The notes under the pieces are model-generated. The model had not been told where the DNA came from and did no database searches. It saw nothing but the letters and a program-made list of their open reading frames with translations. A stretch of 64,000 nt of DNA from Sphingomonas sp. LHG3406-1 (lineage in GTDB: Bacteria > Pseudomonadota > Alphaproteobacteria > Sphingomonadales > Sphingomonadaceae), in assembly GCF_029637485.1 (NCBI RefSeq), contig NZ_CP069128.1, positions 2,016,001 through 2,080,000 of the forward strand. Reading direction: 5' to 3'. Below are positions 42,218 through 50,038 of this stretch, one piece after another. Each line of letters opens with the position of its first letter. Within the stretch, counting starts at the first letter, position 1. The position numbers were made by a program, and so were the translations under genes.

Positions 42218-42219
42218 AG

Positions 42220-42292
42220 TTGCAATGTGGGACCAGCCGCCCCCTTGTTGCAAGTGCGAAGTGGCGGGGCAGGGTTGCAACGTTGATGCAAG
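42220..42292. promoter_or_regulatory. Repeated TTGCAA motifs between rel and the HxlR gene
   Basis: TTGCAA occurs at 42220-42225, 42248-42253 and 42275-42280 (steps of 28 and 27 bases), with a related ATGCAAG at 42286-42292. The third is inside the palindrome GTTGCAAC (42274-42281). The spacing, near multiples of a helical turn, suggests a protein-binding array. Confidence 0.4.
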
Positions 42293-42322
42293 TTAGCAGC
42301 AGCATACTAGTTTCGGCCGAAA
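42283..42322 (+). promoter_or_regulatory. Candidate HxlR-gene promoter and operator
   Basis: TTGATG (42283-42288), 16 bases, TACTAG (42305-42310). Immediately downstream, covering the expected transcription start, is the perfect 12-bp palindrome TTTCGGCCGAAA (42311-42322). A dimeric repressor bound there would block initiation, consistent with autoregulation by the HxlR protein encoded next. Confidence 0.5.
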
Positions 42323-42367
42323 ATCTGTGCTTGAGTCTGACAGCTGAATCGCAAGGGGTGTTGGCGA

Positions 42368-42889
42368 ATGGCGCGTGATGACGGCCTTGTTCGGGCCTTT
42401 CGTGCTGCATCGGACGTATGTCCGATACCCATGGCAGTCGATCTCATCGGTGAGCGCTGGACCTGCCTGATCCTCCGCGCCTCCATGCTGGGCCTGTGCC
42501 ACTTCGAGGAATTTCAGGCGTGCCTCGGTATCGCCCGGAACATACTCTCGGATCGGTTGGGACGCCTGGTTGCCGGCGGCATTCTCGCCCGAACGCCGGA
42601 CCCGGAGGACGGGCGCAAGGTCATCTACGCCCTCACGGCGCGTGGCGCCGGATTGCTGCCGGTGCTGGTGGCGCTGCGTCAGTGGGCGCTGGACTCCGGC
42701 CTCGGCAAGCCAAGCCACCCGGCCTTGGCGGACCGGCGTGACCGGCTGCCGGTGGCTCGGCTCACGCTGCAGGCGCAGGATGGCCGCCCGCTGGAGCTTG
42801 AGGATCTGGTCTGGGTTGGGCCCGAGGGCGAGGAACTGGCGCTCCCCGCGGCCACGGTGCCGAGCCGGTCGCGGCGAAGCGCCGCCTGA
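42368..42889 (+). CDS. HxlR-family transcriptional regulator
   Basis: 173 residues. The HxlR winged-helix domain is clear: CPIPMAVDLIGERWTCLILR, then FEEFQACLGIARNILSDRLG and the wing RTPDPEDGRKVIYALTARG. The cysteine at residue 18 is at the position used by Bacillus YodB, HypR and CatR to sense electrophiles or disulfide stress, so redox sensing is plausible. A C-terminal extension of about 50 residues is poorly conserved. No target gene is adjacent apart from divergent rel; rpoZ converges 19 bp downstream. Confidence 0.88.
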   Translation: MARDDGLVRAFRAASDVCPIPMAVDLIGERWTCLILRASMLGLCHFEEFQACLGIARNILSDRLGRLVAGGILARTPDPEDGRKVIYALTARGAGLLPVLVALRQWALDSGLGKPSHPALADRRDRLPVARLTLQAQDGRPLELEDLVWVGPEGEELALPAATVPSRSRRSAA

Positions 42890-42908
42890 CGGTCAGGCGG
42901 CGGTCGGC

Positions 42909-43250
42909 TTACTCGTAATCGCCGCCCGACGGAGTCGGACGCGGCGGAGCGGCAGCGGTGAGACGCAGCGCCTCGGCCGATTCGCTCAGCGACGCCAGCT
43001 CGTCAGTGGCATCTTCCTCGTCGATCTGGACGCGCTGCAGGCTCGAGACCAGCGCCTCGCCCAGCTCGCGCGGACGGACGGTCTCTTCGGCGATCTCGCG
43101 CAGGGCAACGACGGGGTTCTTGTCGCGGTCACGGTCGAGGGTGAGGTCGGCGCCGCCCGAGATCTGCCGGGCGCGCTGCGCCGCAAGCAGGACCAGATCG
43201 AAGCGGTTGGGGATCTTGTCGACGCAATCTTCGACAGTGACGCGTGCCAT
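42909..43250 (-). CDS. rpoZ: RNA polymerase omega subunit
   Basis: 113 residues. Promotes RNA polymerase assembly. [20 protein letters not shown] and [20 protein letters not shown] are the family core; [14 protein letters not shown] follows. The acidic, proline-ending tail is variable. In many genomes rpoZ precedes rel/spoT; here they are separated by the HxlR gene but remain within 1 kb. Confidence 0.96.
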   Translation of the reverse strand: MARVTVEDCVDKIPNRFDLVLLAAQRARQISGGADLTLDRDRDKNPVVALREIAEETVRPRELGEALVSSLQRVQIDEEDATDELASLSESAEALRLTAAAPPRPTPSGGDYE

Positions 43251-43295
43251 CGGGCGAGGCCTCTCGGGGTAAAGCGCTGAAGCAGGAAAGGGGCT

Positions 43296-43324
43296 GACCT
43301 AGTCGCTGGAGCCCTTCCAGTCAA
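43296..43324 (-). promoter_or_regulatory. Putative rpoZ promoter
   Basis: On the minus strand, TTGACT (43324-43319), 17 bases, TAGGTC (43301-43296). Transcription would begin near 43289, giving a leader of about 39 bases before the rpoZ ATG. The -35 matches the housekeeping consensus at five of six positions. Confidence 0.6.
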
Positions 43325-43372
43325 GGAAATCGCCTGCTGGCCACCATGCCCCCGAGCGACTAGGCAGCCCTC

Positions 43373-44554
43373 ATGCAAGGCCTGGTCGAGCCACGCCCCG
43401 CTCTCGCCGACCGCTCCGCCATCACGGCGGACGTAGCCGGAACGCGCCTGACCCTCGTCGAACTGGGCTCCGATCGGCTGCGCCTGCTGCTGCAGATGAT
43501 CGACCGGTCCAAGCAATCGGTGCGGCTGCTCTTCTACATGATGGACGGCGACGCCGCGGGCGAAGCGGTGCGCGACGCACTGGCCCGGGCAGCTGCGCGC
43601 GGCTGTTCGGTGAGCCTCATCCTGGACGGCTTCGGTTCCGATCTGCCCGCAGGCTTCCTCGATCCCATCCGGGATGCCGGCGGCAGGACCTGCCTGTTCC
43701 ACCCGCGCTTCGGTGCCCGATATCTGCTGCGCAACCACCAGAAGCTGGTGGTGGTCGACGACCGCGAGGCGATCACCGGGGGCGCGAACATCACGGTCGA
43801 TTATGTGAGCGACCGGTCGGAGCGGCGCTGGCGCGACCTTTGGCTGCATCTCGAAGGAGCGGCCGTTCGCCCTGCGGCACGCTATTTCGACGCGCTGATG
43901 CGCTGGTCCTCGGGGGAGCGCCCGCGTCTCCGAGCGCTGCGCCGCATCCTGCACCGGCATACGCAGCGCAAAGGAGCCCTGCAATGGCAGCTCTCCGGCC
44001 CGGTGCGACGCGGTCATCCGTGGACGGTGCAGGTGGCTCGGGATCTCGCCGGGGCGCAGCGGCTGGACATGATCTCGGCCTACTTCTCGCCCCCTTTCGC
44101 CATGCTGCGCCGGCTGGCCCGGCTGGGATCGAACGGGCAGGTGCGGATCCTGACCGCCGCCAAGTCCGACAACAATGCGACGATCGCGGCGGCGCGGCAC
44201 ACCTACCGGAGGCTTCTTCGCCACCATGTGCGCATGTTCGAATTCCTCCCGGAAAAGCTGCACACCAAGCTGCTCATCATCGACGACGTGGTGCATCTCG
44301 GATCGGCCAACTTCGACTTCCGCAGCCTTTACCTCAATCTCGAGATGATGCTGCGGATCGAGGATGCCGGCTTTGCCGCGCAGATGCGTGGCTATTTCGA
44401 GCGGCAGCTGACGGAGGCGCAGGAGATCACGCCGGCCCTGCACAGGGCGCGGGCGAGCTGGTGGCGGCGGCTGAAGTGGGGGCTGTCGAACTTCCTGGTG
44501 ACGGCGGTCGACTATACGGTGACGCGCCGGCTGAACTTCGGGCCGGAGCGCTAG
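43373..44554 (+). CDS. Phospholipase D / cardiolipin synthase-like protein
   Basis: 393 residues. Two HKD motifs: NHQKLVVVDD (His122) and LHTKLLIIDD (His297), each followed by GG/GS-AN-type segments (TGGANI; LGSANFDFRS). This is the architecture of bacterial cardiolipin synthases, which join two phosphatidylglycerols. There are no N-terminal membrane helices, as in ClsB-type enzymes; the C-terminal helix WWRRLKWGLSNFLV may bind membrane. Its stop shares CTAG with the convergent methyltransferase gene. Confidence 0.9.
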   Translation: MQGLVEPRPALADRSAITADVAGTRLTLVELGSDRLRLLLQMIDRSKQSVRLLFYMMDGDAAGEAVRDALARAAARGCSVSLILDGFGSDLPAGFLDPIRDAGGRTCLFHPRFGARYLLRNHQKLVVVDDREAITGGANITVDYVSDRSERRWRDLWLHLEGAAVRPAARYFDALMRWSSGERPRLRALRRILHRHTQRKGALQWQLSGPVRRGHPWTVQVARDLAGAQRLDMISAYFSPPFAMLRRLARLGSNGQVRILTAAKSDNNATIAAARHTYRRLLRHHVRMFEFLPEKLHTKLLIIDDVVHLGSANFDFRSLYLNLEMMLRIEDAGFAAQMRGYFERQLTEAQEITPALHRARASWWRRLKWGLSNFLVTAVDYTVTRRLNFGPER

Positions 44555-45183
44555 TCCGCTTCGTTTCGCCACGCCCAGAAGAGCGTCGCCGGCGGAACGT
44601 TGATCCACTCGAACCCGCGGTCCAGCCGGTCGAACACGGGCGCGATGAAGTCGCGGACCTTGGGGCTGAACTGATAGACGAGGAAGGCGCCGCCCGGGCG
44701 GATCGCGCGTGCCGTCGCCGCGCCGATCGCATCGCCCACGCCCGGCGGAAGGGTCGAAAAGGGCAGGCCCGACAGAATGTAATCGGCCTCGCCGAGGCCG
44801 CGGTCGGCAAGCACCTTTTCGACGTCGGCTGCACTGGCGGTGACCGCGATCAGCCGCGGATCGTCGATGCTTTCCTTGAGGAAGGCAGTGAATTCCGCAT
44901 TGGTGTCGATGGTCACCAGCCGTGCATCTTCCGGCAGCCGGTCGAGGATTACGCGGGTGAAGGTGCCGACGCCCGGACCGTACTCGACGAAGAGCCTGGT
45001 CTCGTCCCAGTTCACGGGACCGAGCATCCTGTCGATGAGGCGGCGGCTCGACGGGATGACCGAGCCGACCATCACCGGGTGCTTGAAGAAGCCGCGCAAG
45101 AAGGCGAGCCGCTCGGAGCCGCTGAGACGGCGTCGGGCAAGGCGGCGCCGGTCCTTGAGCGCGCGGGCGGAAGTGGCTTGCAT
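44551..45183 (-). CDS. SAM-dependent methyltransferase, PmtA-like
   Basis: 210 residues from ATG 45183; longer open frame upstream is antisense to the MFS gene. SAM-binding motif I is VEYGPGVGTFTRVIL, then VTIDTNAEF (motif II acid) and DYILSGLPFSTLPPG. The FFKHPVMVGSVIPSSRRLID start and the SGLPFS motif resemble phospholipid N-methyltransferases of the Rhodobacter type, and more distantly KsgA-like rRNA enzymes. A phospholipid substrate is favoured because the convergent neighbour is cardiolipin-synthase-like, but this is inference. Confidence 0.8.
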   Translation of the reverse strand: MQATSARALKDRRRLARRRLSGSERLAFLRGFFKHPVMVGSVIPSSRRLIDRMLGPVNWDETRLFVEYGPGVGTFTRVILDRLPEDARLVTIDTNAEFTAFLKESIDDPRLIAVTASAADVEKVLADRGLGEADYILSGLPFSTLPPGVGDAIGAATARAIRPGGAFLVYQFSPKVRDFIAPVFDRLDRGFEWINVPPATLFWAWRNEAD

Positions 45184-45306
45184 GGGGGCTCCGGCTAAAG
45201 CGTCGGCGGGCGGCTGGCAATGGCGCAAGTGCAAATGCCTGCGAAAGCGGCAAAGTTCCGGTGCCGCACTTGTCGCCCGGCGGAGCAAAGCTCTAGTGAT
45301 GGCGGC

Positions 45307-46599
45307 ATGGCGGAGCGTAGCGGGACGAGGAAAGTGGGTGGGTCGGCGCTGACCACGCCACACTTCCTGCTGCTCTATTCCGCGATGCTGGTCGCGGCGG
45401 CAGGCAATACTGCGCTGCAGTCGGTCATGCCGGCGATCGGGCGTGCCATCGGCATCGCCGACTTCTGGGTCGCCATCGCCTACACGTGGAGCGCAGTGCT
45501 GTGGGTGTGGCTGGCGCCTTTCTGGGCCGAGAAAAGCGACCATCACGGCCGCAAGGCGCTGACCCTGCTCGGGCTCGGCGGGTTCGTCGTGTCGATGACC
45601 CTGTGCGGCGTCGTGCTGATCTTCGGCCTTCACGGCTGGACCGGGCCGGCGCTGACCTTCCTGCTGTTCGGGCTGTTCCGGGCAATCTATGGCGCGCTCG
45701 GCTGCGCGACGCCGAGTGCCACGCAGGCCTATCTCGCCTCGCGGACGCGGCGGGCGGCGAGGACGGCGCAATTGTCCGCGCTTTCGTCATCGTTCGGGCT
45801 GGGGACGATCGTCGGCCCGGCGCTGGCACCCTTGTTCGTGCTGCCCTTCATCGGTCTGCCGGGGCCGCTGTTCGCCTTCGCCCTGATCGCCATCGCCGTC
45901 TATGCGGCCATCGCCATCGGTTTGCCTGACGACCGCGGCAAGCCTGGGCGCGGGCGGGGGGCGGCGATGAGCTATCCGAGCCTCGCCTCGATGATCACGG
46001 GCGCGAGCGTGCGGGCGGCGACGGCGCCGAAGCGGGAGAAGAGGCTGTCGTGGCGCGATGGCCGGATCCGCTCGTGGATCGTGGCGGGCGTGATCGCCGG
46101 CCATGCGCAGGCGGCGACTCTGACCTGCATCGGCTTCTTCATCATCGACGTCCTCCGGCTGGAGCCGATGGGCGCCGAGGAGCCGATCGCCATCGTCATG
46201 ATGGCCGGGGCCGGAGGGACTCTGGCCGCCCAATGGGGGCTGATCCCCCGCCTCGGCCTGTCCCCAAGGGCCCTGATCGTCTGGGGCTCGATCATCGCCG
46301 CCGCCGGTCTCGGCATCACCGCCGTCGCCGGCGACCTCTACGGCCTCGTGCTCGGGTTCGGTCTGGCCTCGATCGGCTTCGGCTTCACCCGGCCCGGCTT
46401 CACCAGCGGTGCCAGCCTCGCCGTCCCGCTGGCCGAGCAGGGCGGCGTGGCCGGCGTGATCACCTCGGCCAACGGCATCTCCTACGTGGCGGCGCCGGGC
46501 GTCGGAATGCTGCTTTACGCCGTCGACCCGCACCTTCCGTTCGGCATCGCGGTGCTGGTCGTGCTGGCGCTCGCCTGGTGGGGCCGCTCGCTGCGCTAG
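45307..46599 (+). CDS. MFS transporter
   Basis: 430 residues, about 12 membrane helices. The N-half has SVMPAIGRAIGIADFWVAIA and the cytoplasmic loop motif WAEKSDHHGRKALTLLG (the MFS A motif, variant G-x3-D-R/K-x-G-R-K). The middle loop is basic (KREKRLSWRDGRIRSW). Resembles drug or small-molecule efflux members; the substrate is not identifiable. Starts from ATG 45307; divergent from the methyltransferase gene. CTAG overlap with the Cdc48-like gene. Confidence 0.87.
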   Translation: MAERSGTRKVGGSALTTPHFLLLYSAMLVAAAGNTALQSVMPAIGRAIGIADFWVAIAYTWSAVLWVWLAPFWAEKSDHHGRKALTLLGLGGFVVSMTLCGVVLIFGLHGWTGPALTFLLFGLFRAIYGALGCATPSATQAYLASRTRRAARTAQLSALSSSFGLGTIVGPALAPLFVLPFIGLPGPLFAFALIAIAVYAAIAIGLPDDRGKPGRGRGAAMSYPSLASMITGASVRAATAPKREKRLSWRDGRIRSWIVAGVIAGHAQAATLTCIGFFIIDVLRLEPMGAEEPIAIVMMAGAGGTLAAQWGLIPRLGLSPRALIVWGSIIAAAGLGITAVAGDLYGLVLGFGLASIGFGFTRPGFTSGASLAVPLAEQGGVAGVITSANGISYVAAPGVGMLLYAVDPHLPFGIAVLVVLALAWWGRSLR

Positions 46600-48899
46600 C
46601 CCTCCTTGCCGCCTGGTTTGGGCTTCAGCATGCCGGGCGTAACGAAGCCGATCCCGCCGCGATCGGGGCGCACGGCGTCGCTCTTCAGCGTATCCTGGAT
46701 GCGCTCATATTCGGTCAGCATCTCGGGGGTCACGGAGGCGCGGGTCTCCTGCAGCGCCGCTTCGAAGTCGGCCATCGTCACCTCGGCGTTGCCAAGGTCG
46801 CGGCGGAGCGCCGTGAGGCCGGCCCGGCGAGTGAGGTCCTCGAGGTCGGCGCCGGTGAAGCGCTCGGTCCGGCGCGCCAGCACCTCGAGGTCGACGTCGT
46901 CGGACAAGGGCATGTTGCGAGCATGGATGGCGAGGATCCGCCGCCGGCCGGCGACGTCGGGCGGGCCGACATAGACCAGCTCGTCGAGGCGGCCGGGACG
47001 GAGCAGCGCCGGATCGATGAGGTTCGGCCGGTTGGTCGCGCCGATCAGAACGACGCTCTGCAGCTCCTCGAGGCCGTCCATTTCGGCGAGGATGGTGTTG
47101 ACCACCCGCTCGGTCACCTGCGGCTCGCCGAAGCCGCCGCCGCGGGCGGGCACCAGGCTGTCCAGTTCGTCGATGAAGATGACGGTCGGTGCGACCTGGC
47201 GGGCACGGCTGAACAGGCGGGCGATCTGCTGCTCGCTCTCGCCATACCATTTGCTCAGCAGATCGGATGACTTGATCGATATGAAGTTCGCCTGGCTCTC
47301 CCGCGCCGCCGCCTTGGCAAGCAGGGTCTTGCCCGTGCCCGGCGGGCCATAGAGGAGGAAGCCTTTGGCCGGTCGGATGCCGAGGCGCTTGAAGGCGTCG
47401 GGATGCTTCAAGGGAAGCTCGACGCCTTCCTTCAGCTTGGCCGCGGCCTTGTCGAGGCCGCCGACATCGTCCCAGCCGATGGTCGGCACCTGCACCATCA
47501 CCTCGCGCATGGCCGAGGGCTGGACCCGCTTCAGCGCGTTGTCGAAGTCGCTCGCAAGGACGCTCAGCCGGTCGAGCACCTCGGTCGGGATGGTCCCGTC
47601 GGCGAGGTTCAGTTCGGGCATGATGCGGCGCACGGCCTCGAGCGCCGCTTCGCGCGTCAGGGCGGCAAGGTCGGCGCCGACGAAGCCGTAGGTCCGGCGG
47701 GCGAGGCCATCGAGGTCGACCCCGTCGGCGAGCGGCATGCCGCGGGTGTGGATACCGAGGATCTCGCGGCGGCCGGTCTCGTCCGGCACGCCGACGACAA
47801 TCTCGCGGTCGAAGCGGCCGGGCCGGCGAAGCGCCTCGTCGATCGCCTCGGGCCGATTGGTGGCGGCGATGACGACCAGGTTTTGGCGCGGCTCGAGCCC
47901 GTCCATCAGCGTCAGCAGCTGGGCGACCAGGCGCTTCTCGGCTTCGCCCGACACTTGGCCGCGCTTGGGCGCGATGGAATCGATCTCGTCGATGAAGATG
48001 ATCGAGGGCGCGGCCTGGCCGGCCTCCTCGAACAGCTCGCGCAGCTTCTTCTCGGACTCGCCGTAAGCGGAGCCCATGATCTCCGGGCCGGCGATGTGGA
48101 AGAATTGCGCGTCGCTTTCATTGGCCACGGCGCGGGCGAGGCGGGTCTTGCCGGTGCCGGGCGGGCCGTGGAGCAGCACGCCCTTGGGCGGATCGACGCC
48201 GAGGCGCTGGAACAGCTCGGGATGGCGCAGCGGAAGCTCGACCATCTCGCGTAGCGCATCGATGGTGGAGCGCATGCCGCCGAGATCGTCGTAGGTGACG
48301 TCGGCGCGCCGTTCGCCATGCTGTTCGGTATATTCGGGAAGCAGCTCGACGACCGTGTCGCGGTCGATGTGGACGATCCCGCGCGGCGTGGTGCCGACGA
48401 CCGCAAGGCGCACTTCCTGGAGCGCGAAGGCGGGGGCGTTGAGAAGCTGGCGTACATGGTCGGGCATGTCCGCGTTGACGCGCTGGTGACCGGCGGTAGC
48501 GACCGTGTCGCCGGCGGTCAGCGGACGTTCGGCAAAGCTGCGCTTCAGCGCCTCGGACGAGCCCTGCAGGCGGACGTTGTTCTGAGCGGGCGCGAATACG
48601 ACGCGGGTCGCGGGCTTGGAGGTGGCGCGGCGAACCTCGACGAAGTCGCCCGAACCGACCCCGGCATTGGCGCGCTGAAGGCCGTCTAGGCGGATGATGT
48701 CGAGGCCCTCGTCATCGCCATAGGGGCGAATGGCGCGGGCCGGGGTGGAGCGCTTGCCGACGATCTCGATCACGTCGCCGTCCGACAGGCCGAGCGCGTC
48801 CATGATGGACTTGGGCACGCGGGCGATCCCGCGGCCGCTGTCGGCCGGCGGAAGATTGGCCACCTGAAGGCGGCGGATGTCGGTCTCGATGTCAGCCAT
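46596..48899 (-). CDS. Cdc48/VCP-like double AAA+ ATPase
   Basis: 767 residues with the full Cdc48 layout: N-domain (residues 1-185; double-psi barrel IARVPKSIMDALGLSDGDVI), D1 ATPase (Walker A GPPGTGKTRLA, Walker B IIFIDEIDSIAPKRG, arginine fingers in RRPGRFDREI), and D2 (Walker A GPPGTGKTLLA, Walker B VIFIDELDSLVPARG, RPGRLDELVYVG). Family members unfold proteins with adaptor help. Such ATPases are universal in archaea and eukaryotes but patchy in bacteria. No adaptor or protease gene is adjacent. CTAG overlap with the convergent MFS gene. Confidence 0.95.
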   Translation of the reverse strand: MADIETDIRRLQVANLPPADSGRGIARVPKSIMDALGLSDGDVIEIVGKRSTPARAIRPYGDDEGLDIIRLDGLQRANAGVGSGDFVEVRRATSKPATRVVFAPAQNNVRLQGSSEALKRSFAERPLTAGDTVATAGHQRVNADMPDHVRQLLNAPAFALQEVRLAVVGTTPRGIVHIDRDTVVELLPEYTEQHGERRADVTYDDLGGMRSTIDALREMVELPLRHPELFQRLGVDPPKGVLLHGPPGTGKTRLARAVANESDAQFFHIAGPEIMGSAYGESEKKLRELFEEAGQAAPSIIFIDEIDSIAPKRGQVSGEAEKRLVAQLLTLMDGLEPRQNLVVIAATNRPEAIDEALRRPGRFDREIVVGVPDETGRREILGIHTRGMPLADGVDLDGLARRTYGFVGADLAALTREAALEAVRRIMPELNLADGTIPTEVLDRLSVLASDFDNALKRVQPSAMREVMVQVPTIGWDDVGGLDKAAAKLKEGVELPLKHPDAFKRLGIRPAKGFLLYGPPGTGKTLLAKAAARESQANFISIKSSDLLSKWYGESEQQIARLFSRARQVAPTVIFIDELDSLVPARGGGFGEPQVTERVVNTILAEMDGLEELQSVVLIGATNRPNLIDPALLRPGRLDELVYVGPPDVAGRRRILAIHARNMPLSDDVDLEVLARRTERFTGADLEDLTRRAGLTALRRDLGNAEVTMADFEAALQETRASVTPEMLTEYERIQDTLKSDAVRPDRGGIGFVTPGMLKPKPGGKEG

Positions 48900-49199
48900 T
48901 CATTGCTCCCTAGCACCGCCTAACGGTGGCGGGCCGTTGCGGTTCAATGTGGAGCGCGAAGCGGCGAGGTAAAGGGAGGGACGAAAAAGGCATGGCGTCC
49001 AGATCGTCCAGTTTGCCTTTTGTACTCGGGCAAGCGGCGGTCGAGAGGGCGGCGGTGGCGACGGTCCGGCGCACGCTTCGATCGTATCAGGCGGAAAGGC
49101 TGTAGGACAGGGCAAGCGTCGCTTCGTCCCGGCGCAAGCGCGAACCGCCGGACGGTATGGCGGATCCGCGCCTGAGGTTTTGGCCTTCGCCGGAATGCG
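48900..49199. other. 300-bp intergenic region upstream of the Cdc48-like gene
   Basis: Contains a possible minus-strand promoter close to the Cdc48 gene and, at its right end, the GGCCTTCGCCGGAATG core of a dispersed repeat near 49182. One 71-codon minus-strand frame (48900-49115) has no recognisable product and was not called. Otherwise I see nothing. Confidence 0.5.
48919..48947 (-). promoter_or_regulatory. Possible promoter of the Cdc48-like gene
   Basis: Minus strand TTGAAC (48947-48942), 17 bases, GTTAGG (48924-48919). The -35 is good, the -10 weak. The leader would be very short, about 12 bases. Confidence 0.35.
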
Positions 49200-49961
49200 C
49201 TACTTCAGCACGCCGGCGATCCGGCGCATGATGGCGCGGGGGAGGAAGCGGGCGCCCTGCGCGCCGACCTTGTTCATCGTGCCGGGAACGACGATCGCCC
49301 GGTTGGCGGACAGGCCGGCGAGGCCCGCCGCAGCGACCGGGCCGGGCTGGGCGGAAAGCTTGTCAAAGGTTTCACCGACCTTCTGCTCGAAGCCGGCAAT
49401 CGTTCCGAATTCGGTCGCGACCGGGCCGGGGCAGAGGGCGGTGACGTGGACGCCGGTGCCGCGCACCTCTTCGTGGAGCGCTTCGGTGAAGCTCAGCACA
49501 TAGGCCTTGGTGGCGAAGTAGACGCCCATGCCGGGGCCGGGCTGGAAGGCGGCGGTGGAAGCGACATTGAGGATACCGCCCCGCCCGCGCTCGATCATGG
49601 CCGGGAGGACTCCGCGGGCAAGTTCGGTCAGAACACCGCAATTGAGATCGATCATCTGGCGCAGGCGCTTGGGGTCCTGCTCGGAGACGCGCCCGCGCAA
49701 GCCGAAGCCAGCATTGTTGACGAGGCAGTCGACATGCTCGCCATGCCCAGCGACGTCGGCCAGCAGCCGCTCGGCGGCATCGGGTTCGGCAAGGTCGAGC
49801 GCCACGGCGCGGGCATTGCCGAGCTCACCGGCGAGCGCCTCGATCCGTTCCTTGCGGCGGGCGACCAGCACCAGCCGCGCGCCTTGCGCCGACAGCTGGC
49901 GGGCGAACTCGACTCCGATTCCGGCCGAGGCGCCGGTGATGAGGACGATGGGGCTGGTCAT
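49200..49961 (-). CDS. Short-chain dehydrogenase/reductase
   Basis: 253 residues. Rossmann motif TGASAGIG near residue 9-16, NNAG, catalytic Ser-Tyr-Lys in NVASTAAFQPGPGMGVYFAT followed by K, and LCPGPVATEF. Classical SDR close to the DltE/YqjQ-like group; substrate unknown. ATG 49961 has AGAGGAG upstream, so a 21-residue longer form was rejected. Divergent from the DUF418 gene. Confidence 0.9.
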   Translation of the reverse strand: MTSPIVLITGASAGIGVEFARQLSAQGARLVLVARRKERIEALAGELGNARAVALDLAEPDAAERLLADVAGHGEHVDCLVNNAGFGLRGRVSEQDPKRLRQMIDLNCGVLTELARGVLPAMIERGRGGILNVASTAAFQPGPGMGVYFATKAYVLSFTEALHEEVRGTGVHVTALCPGPVATEFGTIAGFEQKVGETFDKLSAQPGPVAAAGLAGLSANRAIVVPGTMNKVGAQGARFLPRAIMRRIAGVLK

Positions 49962-50038
49962 GGGATCGGGGCTCCTCTGGCGCTGGACTGCCGGTTGTGA
50001 GACACTCGGCCCGCTAAACGACATGGGGGCCCAGGTCG

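Noticed and set aside
48900..49115. 71-codon minus-strand frame upstream of the Cdc48-like gene
   Set aside because: No ribosome-binding site, no domain, proline-rich shadow-like composition.
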